Shown piece by piece: positions 19,395 through 28,678 of a stretch of DNA of 64,000 bases; within the stretch, counting starts at the first letter, position 1, and each line of letters starts with the position of its first letter. The translations under genes and the position numbers were made by a program. This DNA comes from Amycolatopsis cihanbeyliensis (GTDB taxonomy: Bacteria > Actinomycetota > Actinomycetes > Mycobacteriales > Pseudonocardiaceae): positions 2,138,501 to 2,202,500 of the forward strand of contig NZ_VFML01000001.1 of assembly GCF_006715045.1 (NCBI RefSeq), read 5' to 3'. Below the pieces are notes generated by a model that was given only the letters and a program-made list of their open reading frames with translations, did not search any database and was not told the origin of the DNA.

Positions 19395-20768
19395 GTGACC
19401 GACACCTCCGCCGACCTTGTGATCCTTGGTGGCGGATCGGGCGGCTATGCCGCGGCGTTCCGCGCGGCCGAGCTCGGCCTTTCCGTCACCCTGATCGAGA
19501 AGGACAAGCTGGGAGGGACCTGCCTGCACCGCGGGTGCATCCCGACCAAAGCTCTGCTGCACGCGGCCGAGGTCGCCGACTCGGCTCGGGACAGCGAGCA
19601 GTTCGGGGTCAAGACGACCTTCGACGGCGTGGACATCGGCGGGGTCAACAAGTACAAGGACTCCATCGTCTCCCGGCTCCACAAAGGGCTACAGGGGCTG
19701 GTGAAGGCGCACAAGGTCAACCTGGTCGAGGGCACCGGAACCTTCGTCGGCGGCACCACGGTCGAGGTGGACGGCACCCGCTACACCGGCAAGAACCTGC
19801 TGCTGGCCACCGGCTCCTACTCCAAGACGCTGCCCGGTCTGGACCTCGGCGGCCGGATCATCGCCAGCGACGAGGCGCTGAACCTGGACTTCATCCCGGA
19901 AAAGGTCGTCGTGCTCGGCGGCGGGGTGATCGGGGTCGAGTTCGCCAGCGTCTGGGCCTCCTTCGGGGCCGAGGTGACCATCGTGGAGGCATTGCCCCGG
20001 CTGGTGCCGAACGAGGACGAGTTCGCCTCCAAGCAGCTCGAGCGCGCCTTCCGCCGCCGCAAGATCGGGTTCAAGACCGGGGTGAAGTTCACCGGCGCCA
20101 AGCAGACCGACAGCGGTGTGAGCGTGTCGCTGGAGTCCGGCGAGACCCTCGATGCCGACCTGCTGCTGGTCGCCGTCGGCCGCGGCCCGAACTCCGCGGG
20201 CCACGGTTACGAGGAGGCCGGGGTGACCATGGAGCGCGGGTTCGTGCGCACCGATGAGCGGCTGCGCACCAGCCTGCCGAACGTGTACGCGGTGGGTGAC
20301 ATCGTGCCCGGCCTGCAACTCGCGCACCGCGGGTTCCAGCAGGGCATCTTCGTGGCCGAGGAGATCGCCGGGCTGCAGCCCCGGGCGGTGGACGAGGCGG
20401 GCATCCCGCGGGTCACCTACTCGCACCCCGAGGTCGCCTCGGTCGGCCTCACCGAGGCACAGGCCAGGGAGCAGTACGGGGCCGAGGTCACCACCTTCAC
20501 CTACGACCTCGGTGGCAACGGCAAGAGCCAGATCCTGAAGACTTCCGGCGCGGTCAAACTGATCAAGGCGCCGGATGGGCCGGTGGTCGGCCTGCATCTC
20601 GTCGGCGACAGGGTCGGCGAGCTGATCAGCGAGGCCCAGCTGATCTACAACTGGGAGGCGTTCCCCGAGGATGTCGCGCCGCTCATCCACGCGCACCCCA
20701 CGCAATCCGAGGCCCTCGGCGAAGCACACCTTGCCCTGGCCGGAAAGCCACTGCACGTGCACAGCTGA
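19395..20768 (+). CDS. lpdA: Dihydrolipoamide dehydrogenase (E3)
   Basis: A 457-residue flavoprotein disulfide reductase that reoxidises dihydrolipoyl groups of 2-oxoacid dehydrogenases with NAD+. Visible are the FAD motif [16 protein letters not shown], the redox-active disulfide [16 protein letters not shown], the NAD-binding [16 protein letters not shown] and the C-terminal catalytic His-Glu in [15 protein letters not shown] start. sucB follows 58 bases downstream, and lipB and lipA lie further on, so lipoate-dependent metabolism is clustered here. Confidence 0.95.
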   Translation: MTDTSADLVILGGGSGGYAAAFRAAELGLSVTLIEKDKLGGTCLHRGCIPTKALLHAAEVADSARDSEQFGVKTTFDGVDIGGVNKYKDSIVSRLHKGLQGLVKAHKVNLVEGTGTFVGGTTVEVDGTRYTGKNLLLATGSYSKTLPGLDLGGRIIASDEALNLDFIPEKVVVLGGGVIGVEFASVWASFGAEVTIVEALPRLVPNEDEFASKQLERAFRRRKIGFKTGVKFTGAKQTDSGVSVSLESGETLDADLLLVAVGRGPNSAGHGYEEAGVTMERGFVRTDERLRTSLPNVYAVGDIVPGLQLAHRGFQQGIFVAEEIAGLQPRAVDEAGIPRVTYSHPEVASVGLTEAQAREQYGAEVTTFTYDLGGNGKSQILKTSGAVKLIKAPDGPVVGLHLVGDRVGELISEAQLIYNWEAFPEDVAPLIHAHPTQSEALGEAHLALAGKPLHVHS

Positions 20769-20826
20769 CGCCGCGAACCAGATCGAGTCTTTTCAGGAAC
20801 TTTCACAGCAAGGGAGTCAGCGAACG

Positions 20827-22644
20827 ATGGCGTACTCCGTCACACTGCCGGAGCTCGGTGAGAGCGTCACGGAGGGCACCGTCACCCGGTGGTTGAAGCA
20901 AGAGGGTGACAGTGTCGAGGTGGACGAGCCGCTGCTGGAGATCTCGACCGACAAGGTGGACACCGAGGTCCCGTCCCCGGTGACGGGCACCGTGCAGCGG
21001 ATCGTCGCCCGCGAGGACGACACCGTCGAGGTCGGTGGCGAGCTCGCCGTGATCGACGACGGTTCCGGTGGCGGTGGCGGGCAACCGGCCGCGCAGGAGC
21101 AGCCCGCGGCGCAGCAGCAGGCACCGGCACAGCAGCAGGCGCAGCCCCAGCAGCAGGCGCCGCAACCCCAACAGCCCCAGCAGCGGCCGGAACCCGCGCA
21201 GCAGCAGGCACCGGCACAACAGCAGGCACCGGCGCAGGCGAGCGGCGGCAGCTCCGGGGGTACCCCGGTGACCCTGCCGGAGCTCGGCGAGAGCGTCACC
21301 GAGGGCACCGTCACCCGCTGGCTCAAGCAGGTCGGCGACAGCGTGGAGGTGGACGAGCCGCTGCTGGAGATCTCCACCGACAAGGTGGACACCGAGGTCC
21401 CGTCCCCGGTCGCCGGTACCGTGCTGGAGCTCACCGCGAGTGAGGACCAGACGGTCGAGGTCGGCGGGCAGCTCGCGGTCATCGGCGCTGCGGGTGCGCA
21501 GCCGGCGGCGCCCGCCCCGCAGCCCCAGCCGGAACCCCAGCAGCAGGCGGCCCCCCAGCCGCAGGCCCCGGCACAGCAGCAGGCACCGCAGCCCCAGCAG
21601 CCCGCGGCACAGCAGCAGGCACCGGCACAGCAGCAGCGGCCCGCGGCCGAGGCACCGCAGTCCTCGGGCGACGGCGGCGGCACCCCGTACGTGACCCCGC
21701 TGGTGCGCAAGCTGGCTTCGGAACACGACATCGACCTGAACAGCCTGAACGGCAGCGGGGTCGGCGGCCGGATCCGCAAGCAGGACGTGCTGGCCGCGGT
21801 GGAGGCCAAGCAGAAGCAGCAGGCACCGGCCCAGCCGCAGCAGCCGCAACAACCGCAACAGCCCCAGCCGAGCGCCCCGGCACCCTCCGCGCCCACCGGG
21901 CCCTCCCCCGAGCTGGACGCGCTGCGCGGCACCGTGCAGAAGGCCAGCCGGATCCGGCAGATCACCGCGGAGAAGACCAAGGAGTCGCTGCAGATCTCCG
22001 CGCAGCTGACCCAGGTGCACGAGGTGGACGTCACCAAGATCGCCCGGCTGCGGCAACAGGCGAAGAACGCCTTCCGCGAGCGGGAGGGGGTCAACCTGAC
22101 CTTCCTGCCGTTCTTCGCCAAGGCCACCGTCGAGGCGCTCAAGCAGCACCCGAACGTGAACGCCTCGTACAACGAGGAGACCAAGGAGGTCACCTACCAC
22201 GGCGCCGTGCACCTCGGCGTCGCGGTGGACACCGCGAAGGGGCTGCTCTCGGTCGTGATCCACAACGCGGGTGAGCTCAGCCTCGCCGGCCTGGCGCACC
22301 GGATCACCGACCTGGCGGCGCGGGCGCGGACCAGCCAGATCAAGCCGGACGAGCTCACCGGCGGCACGTTCACCATCACCAACATCGGCAGCAACGGCGC
22401 GCTGTTCGACACGCCGATCATCGTGCAGCCGCAGTCCGGGATGCTCGGCACCGGCGCCGTGGTGAAGCGCCCGGTAGTGGTGGCCGACACCGAGGGCAGC
22501 GACACCATCGCGGTGCGCTCGATGGCGTACCTGCCGCTCACCTACGACCACCGCCTGATCGACGGCGCGGACGCCGGCCGGTTCCTGACCACCATCAAGC
22601 AGCGGTTGGAGGAGGGCAACTTCGAGGAGGAGCTGGGCCTCTAA
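20827..22644 (+). CDS. sucB: 2-oxoglutarate dehydrogenase E2, dihydrolipoamide acyltransferase
   Basis: A 605-residue E2 component. Two lipoyl domains (about residues 1-80 and 145-225) each carry the lipoylated lysine in [14 protein letters not shown]; the first is Lys43. Long Pro-Ala-Gln linkers (QQQAPAQ-type) separate them. A peripheral subunit-binding domain lies near residues 290-330 ([18 protein letters not shown]), and the acyltransferase domain ends with [15 protein letters not shown] containing the catalytic His. AAGGGAG precedes the ATG. The two lipoyl modules are very similar in DNA too, which points to duplication. In actinobacteria such an E2 may serve both pyruvate and 2-oxoglutarate complexes. 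Confidence 0.93.
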   Translation: MAYSVTLPELGESVTEGTVTRWLKQEGDSVEVDEPLLEISTDKVDTEVPSPVTGTVQRIVAREDDTVEVGGELAVIDDGSGGGGGQPAAQEQPAAQQQAPAQQQAQPQQQAPQPQQPQQRPEPAQQQAPAQQQAPAQASGGSSGGTPVTLPELGESVTEGTVTRWLKQVGDSVEVDEPLLEISTDKVDTEVPSPVAGTVLELTASEDQTVEVGGQLAVIGAAGAQPAAPAPQPQPEPQQQAAPQPQAPAQQQAPQPQQPAAQQQAPAQQQRPAAEAPQSSGDGGGTPYVTPLVRKLASEHDIDLNSLNGSGVGGRIRKQDVLAAVEAKQKQQAPAQPQQPQQPQQPQPSAPAPSAPTGPSPELDALRGTVQKASRIRQITAEKTKESLQISAQLTQVHEVDVTKIARLRQQAKNAFREREGVNLTFLPFFAKATVEALKQHPNVNASYNEETKEVTYHGAVHLGVAVDTAKGLLSVVIHNAGELSLAGLAHRITDLAARARTSQIKPDELTGGTFTITNIGSNGALFDTPIIVQPQSGMLGTGAVVKRPVVVADTEGSDTIAVRSMAYLPLTYDHRLIDGADAGRFLTTIKQRLEEGNFEEELGL

Positions 22645-22659
22645 CCACCGCCCGCGCGA

Positions 22660-22698
22660 GGGGTCGTGCCCGGTTTCGGTCGGGTGCGACCCCTTTTT
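22660..22698 (+). terminator. Rho-independent terminator after sucB
   Basis: GGGGTCGTGCCCG and CGGGTGCGACCCC form a GC-rich stem with two internal mismatches and a loop of about eight bases, followed directly by TTTTT. It ends 55 bases past the sucB stop and separates lpdA-sucB from the next transcription unit. Confidence 0.8.
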
Positions 22699-22757
22699 GC
22701 TGGGCGAACACCGGTCCTCTAGTATTCCGGAATTACGGACTACTGGAGGGACTGCTC

Positions 22758-23873
22758 ATGCTCACTCGCCGCCGCCTGTTGACCTCGGCCGCGCTCGCCG
22801 GTTCCGCCACCCTGCTGCTCCCCTCCGGGGTCGGCACGGCGGCGCCCGCACCCACGAGCACCGGGACCCCGCGGGGCTGGCTGGACTGGATCGCCGCGCA
22901 CCGCGACTCGGTCGGCCTGGTACTGGACGACGGCGCGAGCGGCCGGGTGCGGCACCGGCCGTATGCGGAGCAACTGCTGGCCTCCACGATCAAGGTGGTC
23001 CATCTGGCCGCCTACGCCACGGCGGCCGGCCGCGGCCTGCTGGACCCGCGGGAACGGGTGCGGGTCGGCGACTGGGAGCTGCACCACCCCTATGTCGGGG
23101 ACGGCGGGGCGCACCTGCAGGCGCTGCGGTGGCTGGGGATCGAGACCAACGAGCTGGGGCACGCCGCCGACCCGGAGCAGCGGGTCGAGCTGGACCGCAT
23201 CGTCGCGGCGATGATCGACTTCAGCGACAACGCGGCCGCCGACTACCTGCGAGTCCGGCTCGGCGACCGGGCGCTGCGCGCCGCCGCCGGTGCGGGTGGC
23301 TGGTACCGCCCCGACCTGCGCTCCTTCCAGGGCGAGGTGCTGCTGCTGATCTTCCCGGAGTACGCGCCACCCGCCGGGACCCCCACCCTGGTCCGCCGGA
23401 TGGCCGGGGATCGCCTCGCCCGGTGGTTCCGGGTGGATCCCGGCTTCCGCGAGCGGGTGCTGCACCGGATCCCGGAGATGCCGCGCACCCCCGAGGAACA
23501 GTGGCCGTGGGCACGGCAGCACGGGCGCGGCAGTGCCGTGGAGCTGTTTCGGATGCACCACACGCTGGCCGCCGGCCGGTTCCACCCAGAGCCCGCGCTG
23601 CCGATCGTGCGGGATCACCTGGAACGAGCACTGGCCGGTTCGGTGCCCCCTGGCGGGCTGGGGCTCGGGTTCAAGGGCGGCAGCCTGCCACGGACGTTGA
23701 CCATGGGCATGTCGCTGCGCTGGGCGGACGGCCGGACCGGGACGCTGGCGCTGCTGCTGACCGACGTCGCGCAGGAGCGCTTCGCCGACGTACCGGCGTT
23801 CCTGCGGCTGGGTGTCTCGGTGCTGGCGGAACCGGACTGGCGGGACAGGCTGGCGCGGGCGCTGCGTGACTGA
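22758..23873 (+). CDS. Exported beta-lactamase-fold serine hydrolase
   Basis: A 371-residue protein with a Tat-like signal (LTRRRLLTSAALAGSATLLL). It carries the class A penicillin-interactive triad: SxxK as ASTIKVVH (about residue 80), SDN as FSDNAAADYL and KTG-like KGG as FKGGSLPRTL. The omega-loop Glu166 motif of true class A beta-lactamases is not obvious, so it could be a serine peptidase or esterase of this fold rather than a resistance enzyme. It starts a run of five closely spaced genes ending in lipB. A small palindrome, ATTCCGGAAT, lies about 30 bases before the start. Confidence 0.8.
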   Translation: MLTRRRLLTSAALAGSATLLLPSGVGTAAPAPTSTGTPRGWLDWIAAHRDSVGLVLDDGASGRVRHRPYAEQLLASTIKVVHLAAYATAAGRGLLDPRERVRVGDWELHHPYVGDGGAHLQALRWLGIETNELGHAADPEQRVELDRIVAAMIDFSDNAAADYLRVRLGDRALRAAAGAGGWYRPDLRSFQGEVLLLIFPEYAPPAGTPTLVRRMAGDRLARWFRVDPGFRERVLHRIPEMPRTPEEQWPWARQHGRGSAVELFRMHHTLAAGRFHPEPALPIVRDHLERALAGSVPPGGLGLGFKGGSLPRTLTMGMSLRWADGRTGTLALLLTDVAQERFADVPAFLRLGVSVLAEPDWRDRLARALRD

Positions 23874-23889
23874 CCTGCATGCTGGGGGT

Positions 23890-24354
23890 ATGCAGGAGGT
23901 ACTCGCGCGGCTGGCCGAACTGGAACGGCGGGTCGACGCACTCGAGGGCCGCCCGTCCGCCGCCGAACCGGGCGCCGAGGGCGGCGGGGTGCTCAGCTAC
24001 CAGGGACGGACCGAGGAGCCGCGGGAGCTGCAGTGGCAGATCACCGTGGCCACCGAACCCGTGCTCGGGCTGGCGGACGAGCCACGGGTGGAGGTGCTGG
24101 CCGCACTCGCCCACACCGCGCGGGTCGCCATCGTGCGCCAGCTCGCCCGGCACGGCACCCAGCCGGGTAGCGCCTTGCAGGAGGCCGCGGGGCTCGGTTC
24201 GGCCGGCCAGTTCTACCACCATCTCAAGGCGCTGACCGGCGCCGGCATCGTGGAGGCCGACAAGCGCGGCAGCTACCGGTTGAAGCCGACCGCGACCATC
24301 CCGGTCCTGGTGCTGCTCACCGCTTCGGCCGATATCGCGGGACAACTCCGGTAG
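23890..24354 (+). CDS. ArsR-like winged-helix regulator
   Basis: A 154-residue protein with an N-terminal coiled-coil-like stretch (EVLARLAELERRVDALEG), a linker, then an ArsR-type winged helix from about residue 65: DEPRVEVLAALAHTARVAIV, LARHG, and recognition helix GSAGQFYHHLKALTGAGIV. No metal-binding cysteines are present. It begins 17 bases after the beta-lactamase-fold gene, so it probably controls that gene or the operon. The ATG at 23890 follows GCTGGGGG. Confidence 0.75.
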   Translation: MQEVLARLAELERRVDALEGRPSAAEPGAEGGGVLSYQGRTEEPRELQWQITVATEPVLGLADEPRVEVLAALAHTARVAIVRQLARHGTQPGSALQEAAGLGSAGQFYHHLKALTGAGIVEADKRGSYRLKPTATIPVLVLLTASADIAGQLR

Positions 24355-24397
24355 ACCCGAGGGTGCGGGGGTGGGCACGATACGCCACGATCAGGGG

Positions 24398-25282
24398 ATG
24401 CGGGTTCTCATCGCGGGCTCCAGTGGTCTGATCGGCAGCACCGTGGCCGCCCGGCTGCGAGAGGGCGGGCACGAGGTACGCAGGCTGGTGCGCCGGGAGG
24501 CCCACCGCCCGGACGAGTACCGGTGGGACCCACCCGCCGGCCGGATCGCCGAGGGTGCCTTCGAGGGTGTCGACGCCGTGGCCAACTTCTGCGGCGCCCC
24601 GCTGCTGCCCGGCAGGTGGAGCGCGGCGCGCAAGCAGGTGCTCGCCGACAGCAGGCTGGAACCCACCGAGGTGCTCGCCGAGGCCGTCGTCGAGCACGGC
24701 GTTGCGGTGCTGGTGAACGCGTCCGCCGTGGGCTACTACGGCAACGGTGGCGAGGCCGAGTTGGACGAGTCCGCCCCGCGGGGCTCGGGGTTCCTCGCCG
24801 AGCTGTGCGCGGGCTGGGAGGCCGCCACCGCGCCCGCCGCGACGGCGGGTGCCAGGGTGGTGTCCGTGCGGACCGGGCTGGTGCTCTCCGGCGAGGGCGG
24901 CCTGCTGACCCCGTTGAAACCGCTGTTCTGGCTCGCGCTCGGCGGCAGGCTGGGCGATGGCAGGCAGTTCATGCCGTGGATCAGCATCACCGACGAGGCC
25001 GCGGCCATCCGATTCGCGCTGGAACGCGACGCCCTGTCCGGGCCGGTGAACCTGTGCGCGCCGAACCCGGTGCGCAACGCGGAGTTCACCAAGGCGCTCG
25101 GCAGGGCGCTGCACCGGCCCGCGCCCTGGCGGGTGCCGGGGGCCGCGCTGAAGCTGGCGGTCGGCCAGGCCGGGGAGGAGATGGCGTTGTACGGGCAGCG
25201 GGCCGTGCCTCGTGCCCTGGAGGCGGCCGGGTTCGAATTCACGCACACTGATCTCGACGGTGCCCTGGCCGCGGTGTTGTGA
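24398..25282 (+). CDS. TIGR01777-type epimerase (SDR39U1 family)
   Basis: A 294-residue extended short-chain dehydrogenase of the YfcH/SDR39U1 group. It has the Rossmann start MRVLIAGSSGLIGSTVAARL, the family block FCGAPLLPGRWSAARK, the active-site region VNASAVGYYG, and PWISITDEAAAI. A GTG 27 bases upstream is in frame, but the ATG at 24398 matches where related proteins begin. The substrate is unknown. The stop overlaps the start of the next gene. Confidence 0.87.
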   Translation: MRVLIAGSSGLIGSTVAARLREGGHEVRRLVRREAHRPDEYRWDPPAGRIAEGAFEGVDAVANFCGAPLLPGRWSAARKQVLADSRLEPTEVLAEAVVEHGVAVLVNASAVGYYGNGGEAELDESAPRGSGFLAELCAGWEAATAPAATAGARVVSVRTGLVLSGEGGLLTPLKPLFWLALGGRLGDGRQFMPWISITDEAAAIRFALERDALSGPVNLCAPNPVRNAEFTKALGRALHRPAPWRVPGAALKLAVGQAGEEMALYGQRAVPRALEAAGFEFTHTDLDGALAAVL

Positions 25283-25929
25283 TCCGGCCGCGGCCCGCGG
25301 CGGTGGCGGGCGTGCTGCTGCTCGGCGCTTTCCTTGCCCTCGGCGTGCTCGTGCGGGACCGCCCACCTGCGCTGGATCGTGCGGTGGCGGATGCCTTGCA
25401 CGGCCAGTGGCGGGAACCGGTCGGCGCGGTGACGGCGGTGCTGAGCGACGCGGTGTTCGGCCCGCTGCTGCCGGTGCTGCTGGCGGGCGTGCTGCTGGTC
25501 GCCGCCTGGGTGCTGTGGCGACGCGGCCGGCGGGCGAACGCGGCACTGCTGCTCCGGATCTGGGTGCTGCTGGCGCTGTGCCGGCTCACCAGTTTCGTGT
25601 TCAAGCCGATCTACCTGCGGGACCGGCCTCGGGTGTTTCCGGACTTCGCCTACCCGAGCGGGCACGTGGTCTCGGTGGCCAGTACCGGGTTCGCGCTGGT
25701 GGTGCTGTGCGCCTGGCTGGCGCCGCGGCTGCTGCGGTGGGTGGCTTGGATCGCCGTGCTGGCGACGGCCTTGAGCGCGGCCTGCCGGATCGTGCTCGGC
25801 GTGCACTGGGTCAGCGACACCGTGGGCGCGGTGCTCGCGGTGACCGGCGTCGGGCTGCTCGGCTGCTTGCCGTTGCGGTTGCTGCCGTCACAGGCGGGCG
25901 AGCTGTCGGCGGCGCGGAAGGCGGCGTAG
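25279..25929 (+). CDS. PAP2-family membrane phosphatase
   Basis: A 216-residue integral membrane protein with about six helices. Its PAP2 motifs are complete: [18 protein letters not shown] and [15 protein letters not shown], with the Ser, two His and Asp of the catalytic site. Substrates in the family include undecaprenyl pyrophosphate and phosphatidic acid; which applies here is not clear. The GTG start overlaps the preceding stop by four bases, showing coupling. Confidence 0.88.
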   Translation: MIRPRPAAVAGVLLLGAFLALGVLVRDRPPALDRAVADALHGQWREPVGAVTAVLSDAVFGPLLPVLLAGVLLVAAWVLWRRGRRANAALLLRIWVLLALCRLTSFVFKPIYLRDRPRVFPDFAYPSGHVVSVASTGFALVVLCAWLAPRLLRWVAWIAVLATALSAACRIVLGVHWVSDTVGAVLAVTGVGLLGCLPLRLLPSQAGELSAARKAA

Positions 25930-25939
25930 CCTCAGGCTC

Positions 25940-26683
25940 GTGAGTGGTTCCGTCGTCTCCTGCCGTGCCGCCGCCGATCCGGTCGTGGTCCGCGAGGTCG
26001 GCATGCTCGACTACCGGGAAGCGTGGGAGCTGCAGCGGCAACAGGTGACCGGCCGGGCCGACGACGAGCTGCCGGACACGATGCTGCTGCTGGAACACCC
26101 CTCGGTGTACACGGCGGGCAAGCGGACCGAGGCGGGTGACCGGCCGACCGACGGCACCCCGGTGATCGACGTGGACCGCGGCGGCAAGATCACCTGGCAC
26201 GGCCCAGGGCAGCTGGTGGGCTACCCGATCGTGAAGCTGGCCGACCCGATCGACGTGGTGCACTACGTGCGGCGGCTGGAAGAGGCGCTGATCCGGGTGT
26301 GCGCGGAGTTCGGGGTGCACACCGGGCGGGTCGAGGGCCGCAGCGGGGTGTGGCTGCCCGCAGACGACCGCGGACCGGAACGCAAGATCGCCGCGATCGG
26401 GATCCGCGTGCAGCGCGGGGTGACCATGCACGGCTTCGAGCTGAACTGCGACGCCGACCTGACCGCGTTCGACAAGATCGTGCCCTGCGGGATCCGGGAC
26501 GCCGGGGTCACCTCGCTGACCCGCGAGACCGGCCGCCAGGTCACCGTCGCCGAGGCGTTGCCCCTTGCCCGCGACGCCGTGCTGGACGCGCTGGACGGTG
26601 CGCTCGCGGTGAACGAGGAACGCTGGCTCCCCCGCCCCGAGCAACCCGCCGCCCCCGGCGTCACCTTCGCCCTGCAAACCTGA
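25940..26683 (+). CDS. lipB: Octanoyl-ACP:protein octanoyltransferase
   Basis: A 247-residue LipB, which moves octanoyl groups from acyl carrier protein to lipoyl domains such as those of SucB. The signature [18 protein letters not shown], the catalytic Lys region [19 protein letters not shown] and the catalytic Cys in KIVPCGI are all present. GTG start, ten bases after the PAP2 gene. The next gene in many actinobacteria is lipA; here lipA is about 6.85 kb away. Confidence 0.95.
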   Translation: MSGSVVSCRAAADPVVVREVGMLDYREAWELQRQQVTGRADDELPDTMLLLEHPSVYTAGKRTEAGDRPTDGTPVIDVDRGGKITWHGPGQLVGYPIVKLADPIDVVHYVRRLEEALIRVCAEFGVHTGRVEGRSGVWLPADDRGPERKIAAIGIRVQRGVTMHGFELNCDADLTAFDKIVPCGIRDAGVTSLTRETGRQVTVAEALPLARDAVLDALDGALAVNEERWLPRPEQPAAPGVTFALQT

Positions 26684-26694
26684 CCCCACCCGGC

Positions 26695-26778
26695 GTGTTT
26701 GCCCCCCACGTAACCGTGTTGGCTCCCCACGTAACCGAGTTTGCCGTTCACGTAGGCGAGTTTGCCGCTCACGGCGTC
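26695..26778. repeat. Array A: four tandem 21-bp repeats after lipB
   Basis: Four contiguous 21-base units begin at 26695, 26716, 26737 and 26758. Each starts G(T/A)GTT(T/G)GC and has CACGTA or a decayed form at its end. The array starts 11 bases past the lipB stop. It is in the opposite orientation to arrays B (27646) and C (34570), which carry the same unit. Confidence 0.85.
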
Positions 26779-26811
26779 GGCCGCTGCACCACCGGTCGCG
26801 GGCGGACTAGT

Positions 26812-26827
26812 GTTCGTTCGAACGAAC
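26812..26827. promoter_or_regulatory. Perfect 16-bp palindrome, TetR-type operator candidate
   Basis: GTTCGTTCGAACGAAC is a perfect palindrome 22 bases before the ATG of the SDR pseudogene. Its size and TTCG/CGAA repeats resemble operators of TetR-family repressors. The gene behind it is dead but the site is intact. Confidence 0.55.
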
Positions 26828-26849
26828 GATAACTCGAGAGGTTCTCCGG

Positions 26850-27637
26850 ATGCGCATCGCAGGATCGACGGCCCTGCTGACCGGGGCCAACGGCGGAATC
26901 GGGCACGCTGTCGCGTAGACACTCGCGGCGAAGGGGGCGCGGCTCGTGCTCAGCGGGCGGCGGGCCGAGGCGCTGCGCTCGGTGACCGGCGCCGCGCGGG
27001 CCCGGATCGTCGTCGCCGACCTTGCCGAGCCCGGCGAGGTGGGACGGCTGGCGAAGGAGGCCGGGCCGGTGGACATCCTGCCCGCCAACGCCGCGCTGCC
27101 CGCCAGCGGGGGAGATGCTCGACTGCTCCCCCGCGCAGATCGACCGTGCCCTCGCCGTCAACCTCCGCGCGCCGATCCTGCTCGCCCGGCTGCTCGCACC
27201 CGCGATGATCGAGGCCGGGCGGGGCAGGTGGTGCTGGTCGGCTCACTCTCCGGCAAGGCGGCCTCGCCCGTGGCCTCGTTGTACAACGCCACCACGTTCG
27301 GGTTGCGCGACGTCGCGCAGGCTTCCGCCAGGATCTGCACGGCACCGGGGCCGGCGTTTCCGTGGTACAGCCGGGCTTCGTCCGGGACGCCGGGATGTTC
27401 GCCGCCACCGGCGCCGCCCCGCCCGGTGGCGCGCACCGTCTCCCCCGCGCAGGTGGCCACCGCGATCGTCCGCGCGATCGAGCAGGACCGGGCCGAGATC
27501 AACGTCGTCTCGGTGGAGCTGCGCCTCGGTGGCGCGATCGGCGGCTGTTCCCCGGCCTCGCCGGGAACGTGCAACGGAAACTGGTGGGCGAGAACCAGCT
27601 ACAGCAGGTCGTGGACGGCCAGCGCGACAACCGGTGA
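26850..27637 (+). pseudogene. Short-chain dehydrogenase/reductase pseudogene
   Basis: The start reads MRIAGSTALLTGANGGIGHAVA and is followed by TAG at 26916-26918; then LAAKGARLVLSGRR continues in the same frame. The rest of an SDR can be followed only by changing frame near 27108, 27220, 27360, 27435 and 27543: GEMLDCSPAQIDRALAVNL, VVLVGSLSGKAASPVASLYN, VVQPGFVRDAGMFAA, SPAQVATAIVRAIEQDRAE, then LFPGLAGNVQRKLVGEN and a stop at 27637. One nonsense change and about five frameshifts show it is dead. The catalytic YxxxK has become YNATT. Arrays A and B flank it. Confidence 0.85.
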
Positions 27638-27645
27638 GCCCGACC

Positions 27646-27750
27646 GGCAAACTCGGTCACGTAAGTAGCCAACTCGCCTACGTGGACAGCAAACTCGCCT
27701 GCGCGAATGGCCAACACGGTTACGTGGGCGGCAAACACGGTTGGGCGGGT
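27646..27750. repeat. Array B: five tandem 21-bp repeats after the SDR pseudogene
   Basis: Five units begin at 27646, 27667, 27688, 27709 and 27730. They start (A/G)GC(A/C)AAC(T/A)C and have a central ACGTG-like core that decays in the third and fifth units. Orientation is opposite to array A, so A and B form a large inverted pair around the pseudogene. The array starts eight bases past the pseudogene stop. Confidence 0.85.
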
Positions 27751-27803
27751 TGATCGGTGAGTGACTACTCCATCCTGCCTAACCTGCCTGGAAATTCCCT
27801 ATC

Positions 27804-27859
27804 ACTCCCTATTAACGCACTGTTAGGTTCCTTTGCAGTATTTTTCGGACCTAGGGAGT
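27804..27859. promoter_or_regulatory. AT-richer promoter region with inverted ACTCCCTA/TAGGGAGT
   Basis: ACTCCCTA (27804-27811) and TAGGGAGT (27852-27859) are inverted copies about 40 bases apart, the second just before the start of the HTH gene. A further TTCCCTA lies a few bases upstream of the first copy. The DNA between is unusually AT-rich (ATTAACGCACTGTTAGG, then TTTTT). This could be an autoregulatory region; binding is untested. Confidence 0.4.
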
Positions 27860-27863
27860 GGCG

Positions 27864-28304
27864 ATGGCGCGGGAGCTGTACTCGGTCGATCAGGTGGCCG
27901 AGTTACTCGGCTTGCACGTACGAACGGTCCGCAACTACGTACGGGACGGGCGGCTGAACGCGGTCCGGATCGGCAAGCAGTACCGGATCAGCCGCGAGGA
28001 CCTGGAAACCTTCACCGGGCACCCCGACGTGCTACCGGAACGGGACACCGTCCGTACCGAACGGCACGTCGAGGTATCCAGCATCGTGCAGGTGGACGCG
28101 ATCAGCCGGGCGGACGCGGACCGGATGTCCTCCCTGCTCATGGGGGCGACCGCGCACCGCAGGGAGGACATGCGGCCGCTGCGCGTGGAAACCGCCTACG
28201 ACGAGGAACGGGCGCGGATGAAGGTGGTCGTGCTGGGCGATCTGGCCGCCAGCGCCGAACTGCTACGACTGATCGAACCACTGGTGGGAGCGAACGATGA
28301 CTGA
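27864..28304 (+). CDS. Excisionase/MerR-type HTH regulator
   Basis: A 146-residue protein with an HTH_17 domain at its N-terminus: LYSVDQVAELLGLHVRTVRN, then YVRDGRLNAVRIGKQYRISR. The C-terminal half (about residues 70-146) is not recognised; it contains conserved-looking VDAISRADADRMSSLL and ends in an acidic tail. Genes of this type commonly sit beside DUF4180 genes, as here: the next gene overlaps by eight bases. The ATG at 27864 has AGGGAG just upstream. Confidence 0.8.
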   Translation: MARELYSVDQVAELLGLHVRTVRNYVRDGRLNAVRIGKQYRISREDLETFTGHPDVLPERDTVRTERHVEVSSIVQVDAISRADADRMSSLLMGATAHRREDMRPLRVETAYDEERARMKVVVLGDLAASAELLRLIEPLVGANDD

Positions 28305-28677
28305 GATGACAACGGACTCCGTGGTCCTGCTGCACGGGACGCGGGTGCTGCACCTCGCCGCCGAGGGGCCGAAACTGGACAGTGCCCAGAGCGCGCTGGA
28401 CCTGATCGGACATGTCTGGGGGCACGAGGCGGAGATGCTCGCCGTCCCGGTGGCGCGGTGCGGGGACGAGTTCTTCGACCTGGAGACCCGGATCGCGGGC
28501 GAGGTGTTGCAGAAGTTCACCAACTACCACGTGCCGCTGGCGATCATCGGGGATCTGTCCGGACATCTCGCGGAAAGCTCCGCCCTGCGCGCGTTCGTGC
28601 ACGAGTCCAACCAGGGCAGGCAGGTCTGGTTCCTCGCCGACCTGGACGAGCTCGCCGACCGGCTGGCACGGCGGTAG
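28297..28677 (+). CDS. DUF4180 family protein
   Basis: A 126-residue protein fitting DUF4180: an N-terminal strand region, a central DLIGHVWGHEAEMLAVPVAR, LETRIAGEVLQKFTNYHVPL and AIIGDLSGHLAESSALRAFV with a C-terminal helix. The biochemical role of the family is unknown. Overlap with the HTH gene indicates translational coupling and a shared process. Its stop lies two bases from the end of the convergent gene at 28679. Confidence 0.75.
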   Translation: MTEMTTDSVVLLHGTRVLHLAAEGPKLDSAQSALDLIGHVWGHEAEMLAVPVARCGDEFFDLETRIAGEVLQKFTNYHVPLAIIGDLSGHLAESSALRAFVHESNQGRQVWFLADLDELADRLARR

Positions 28678-28678
28678 C

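Noticed and set aside
21080..21890. CAG/CCG-rich simple repeats as a possible DNA element
   Set aside because: They encode the Pro-Ala-Gln linkers of SucB, which explains the pattern.
20803..22551. Long minus-strand frame opposite sucB
   Set aside because: Leu/Arg/Cys-rich shadow created by the CAG-rich linkers of sucB.
26695..27750. CRISPR array
   Set aside because: The 21-bp units are contiguous, lack spacers, and no cas gene is near.
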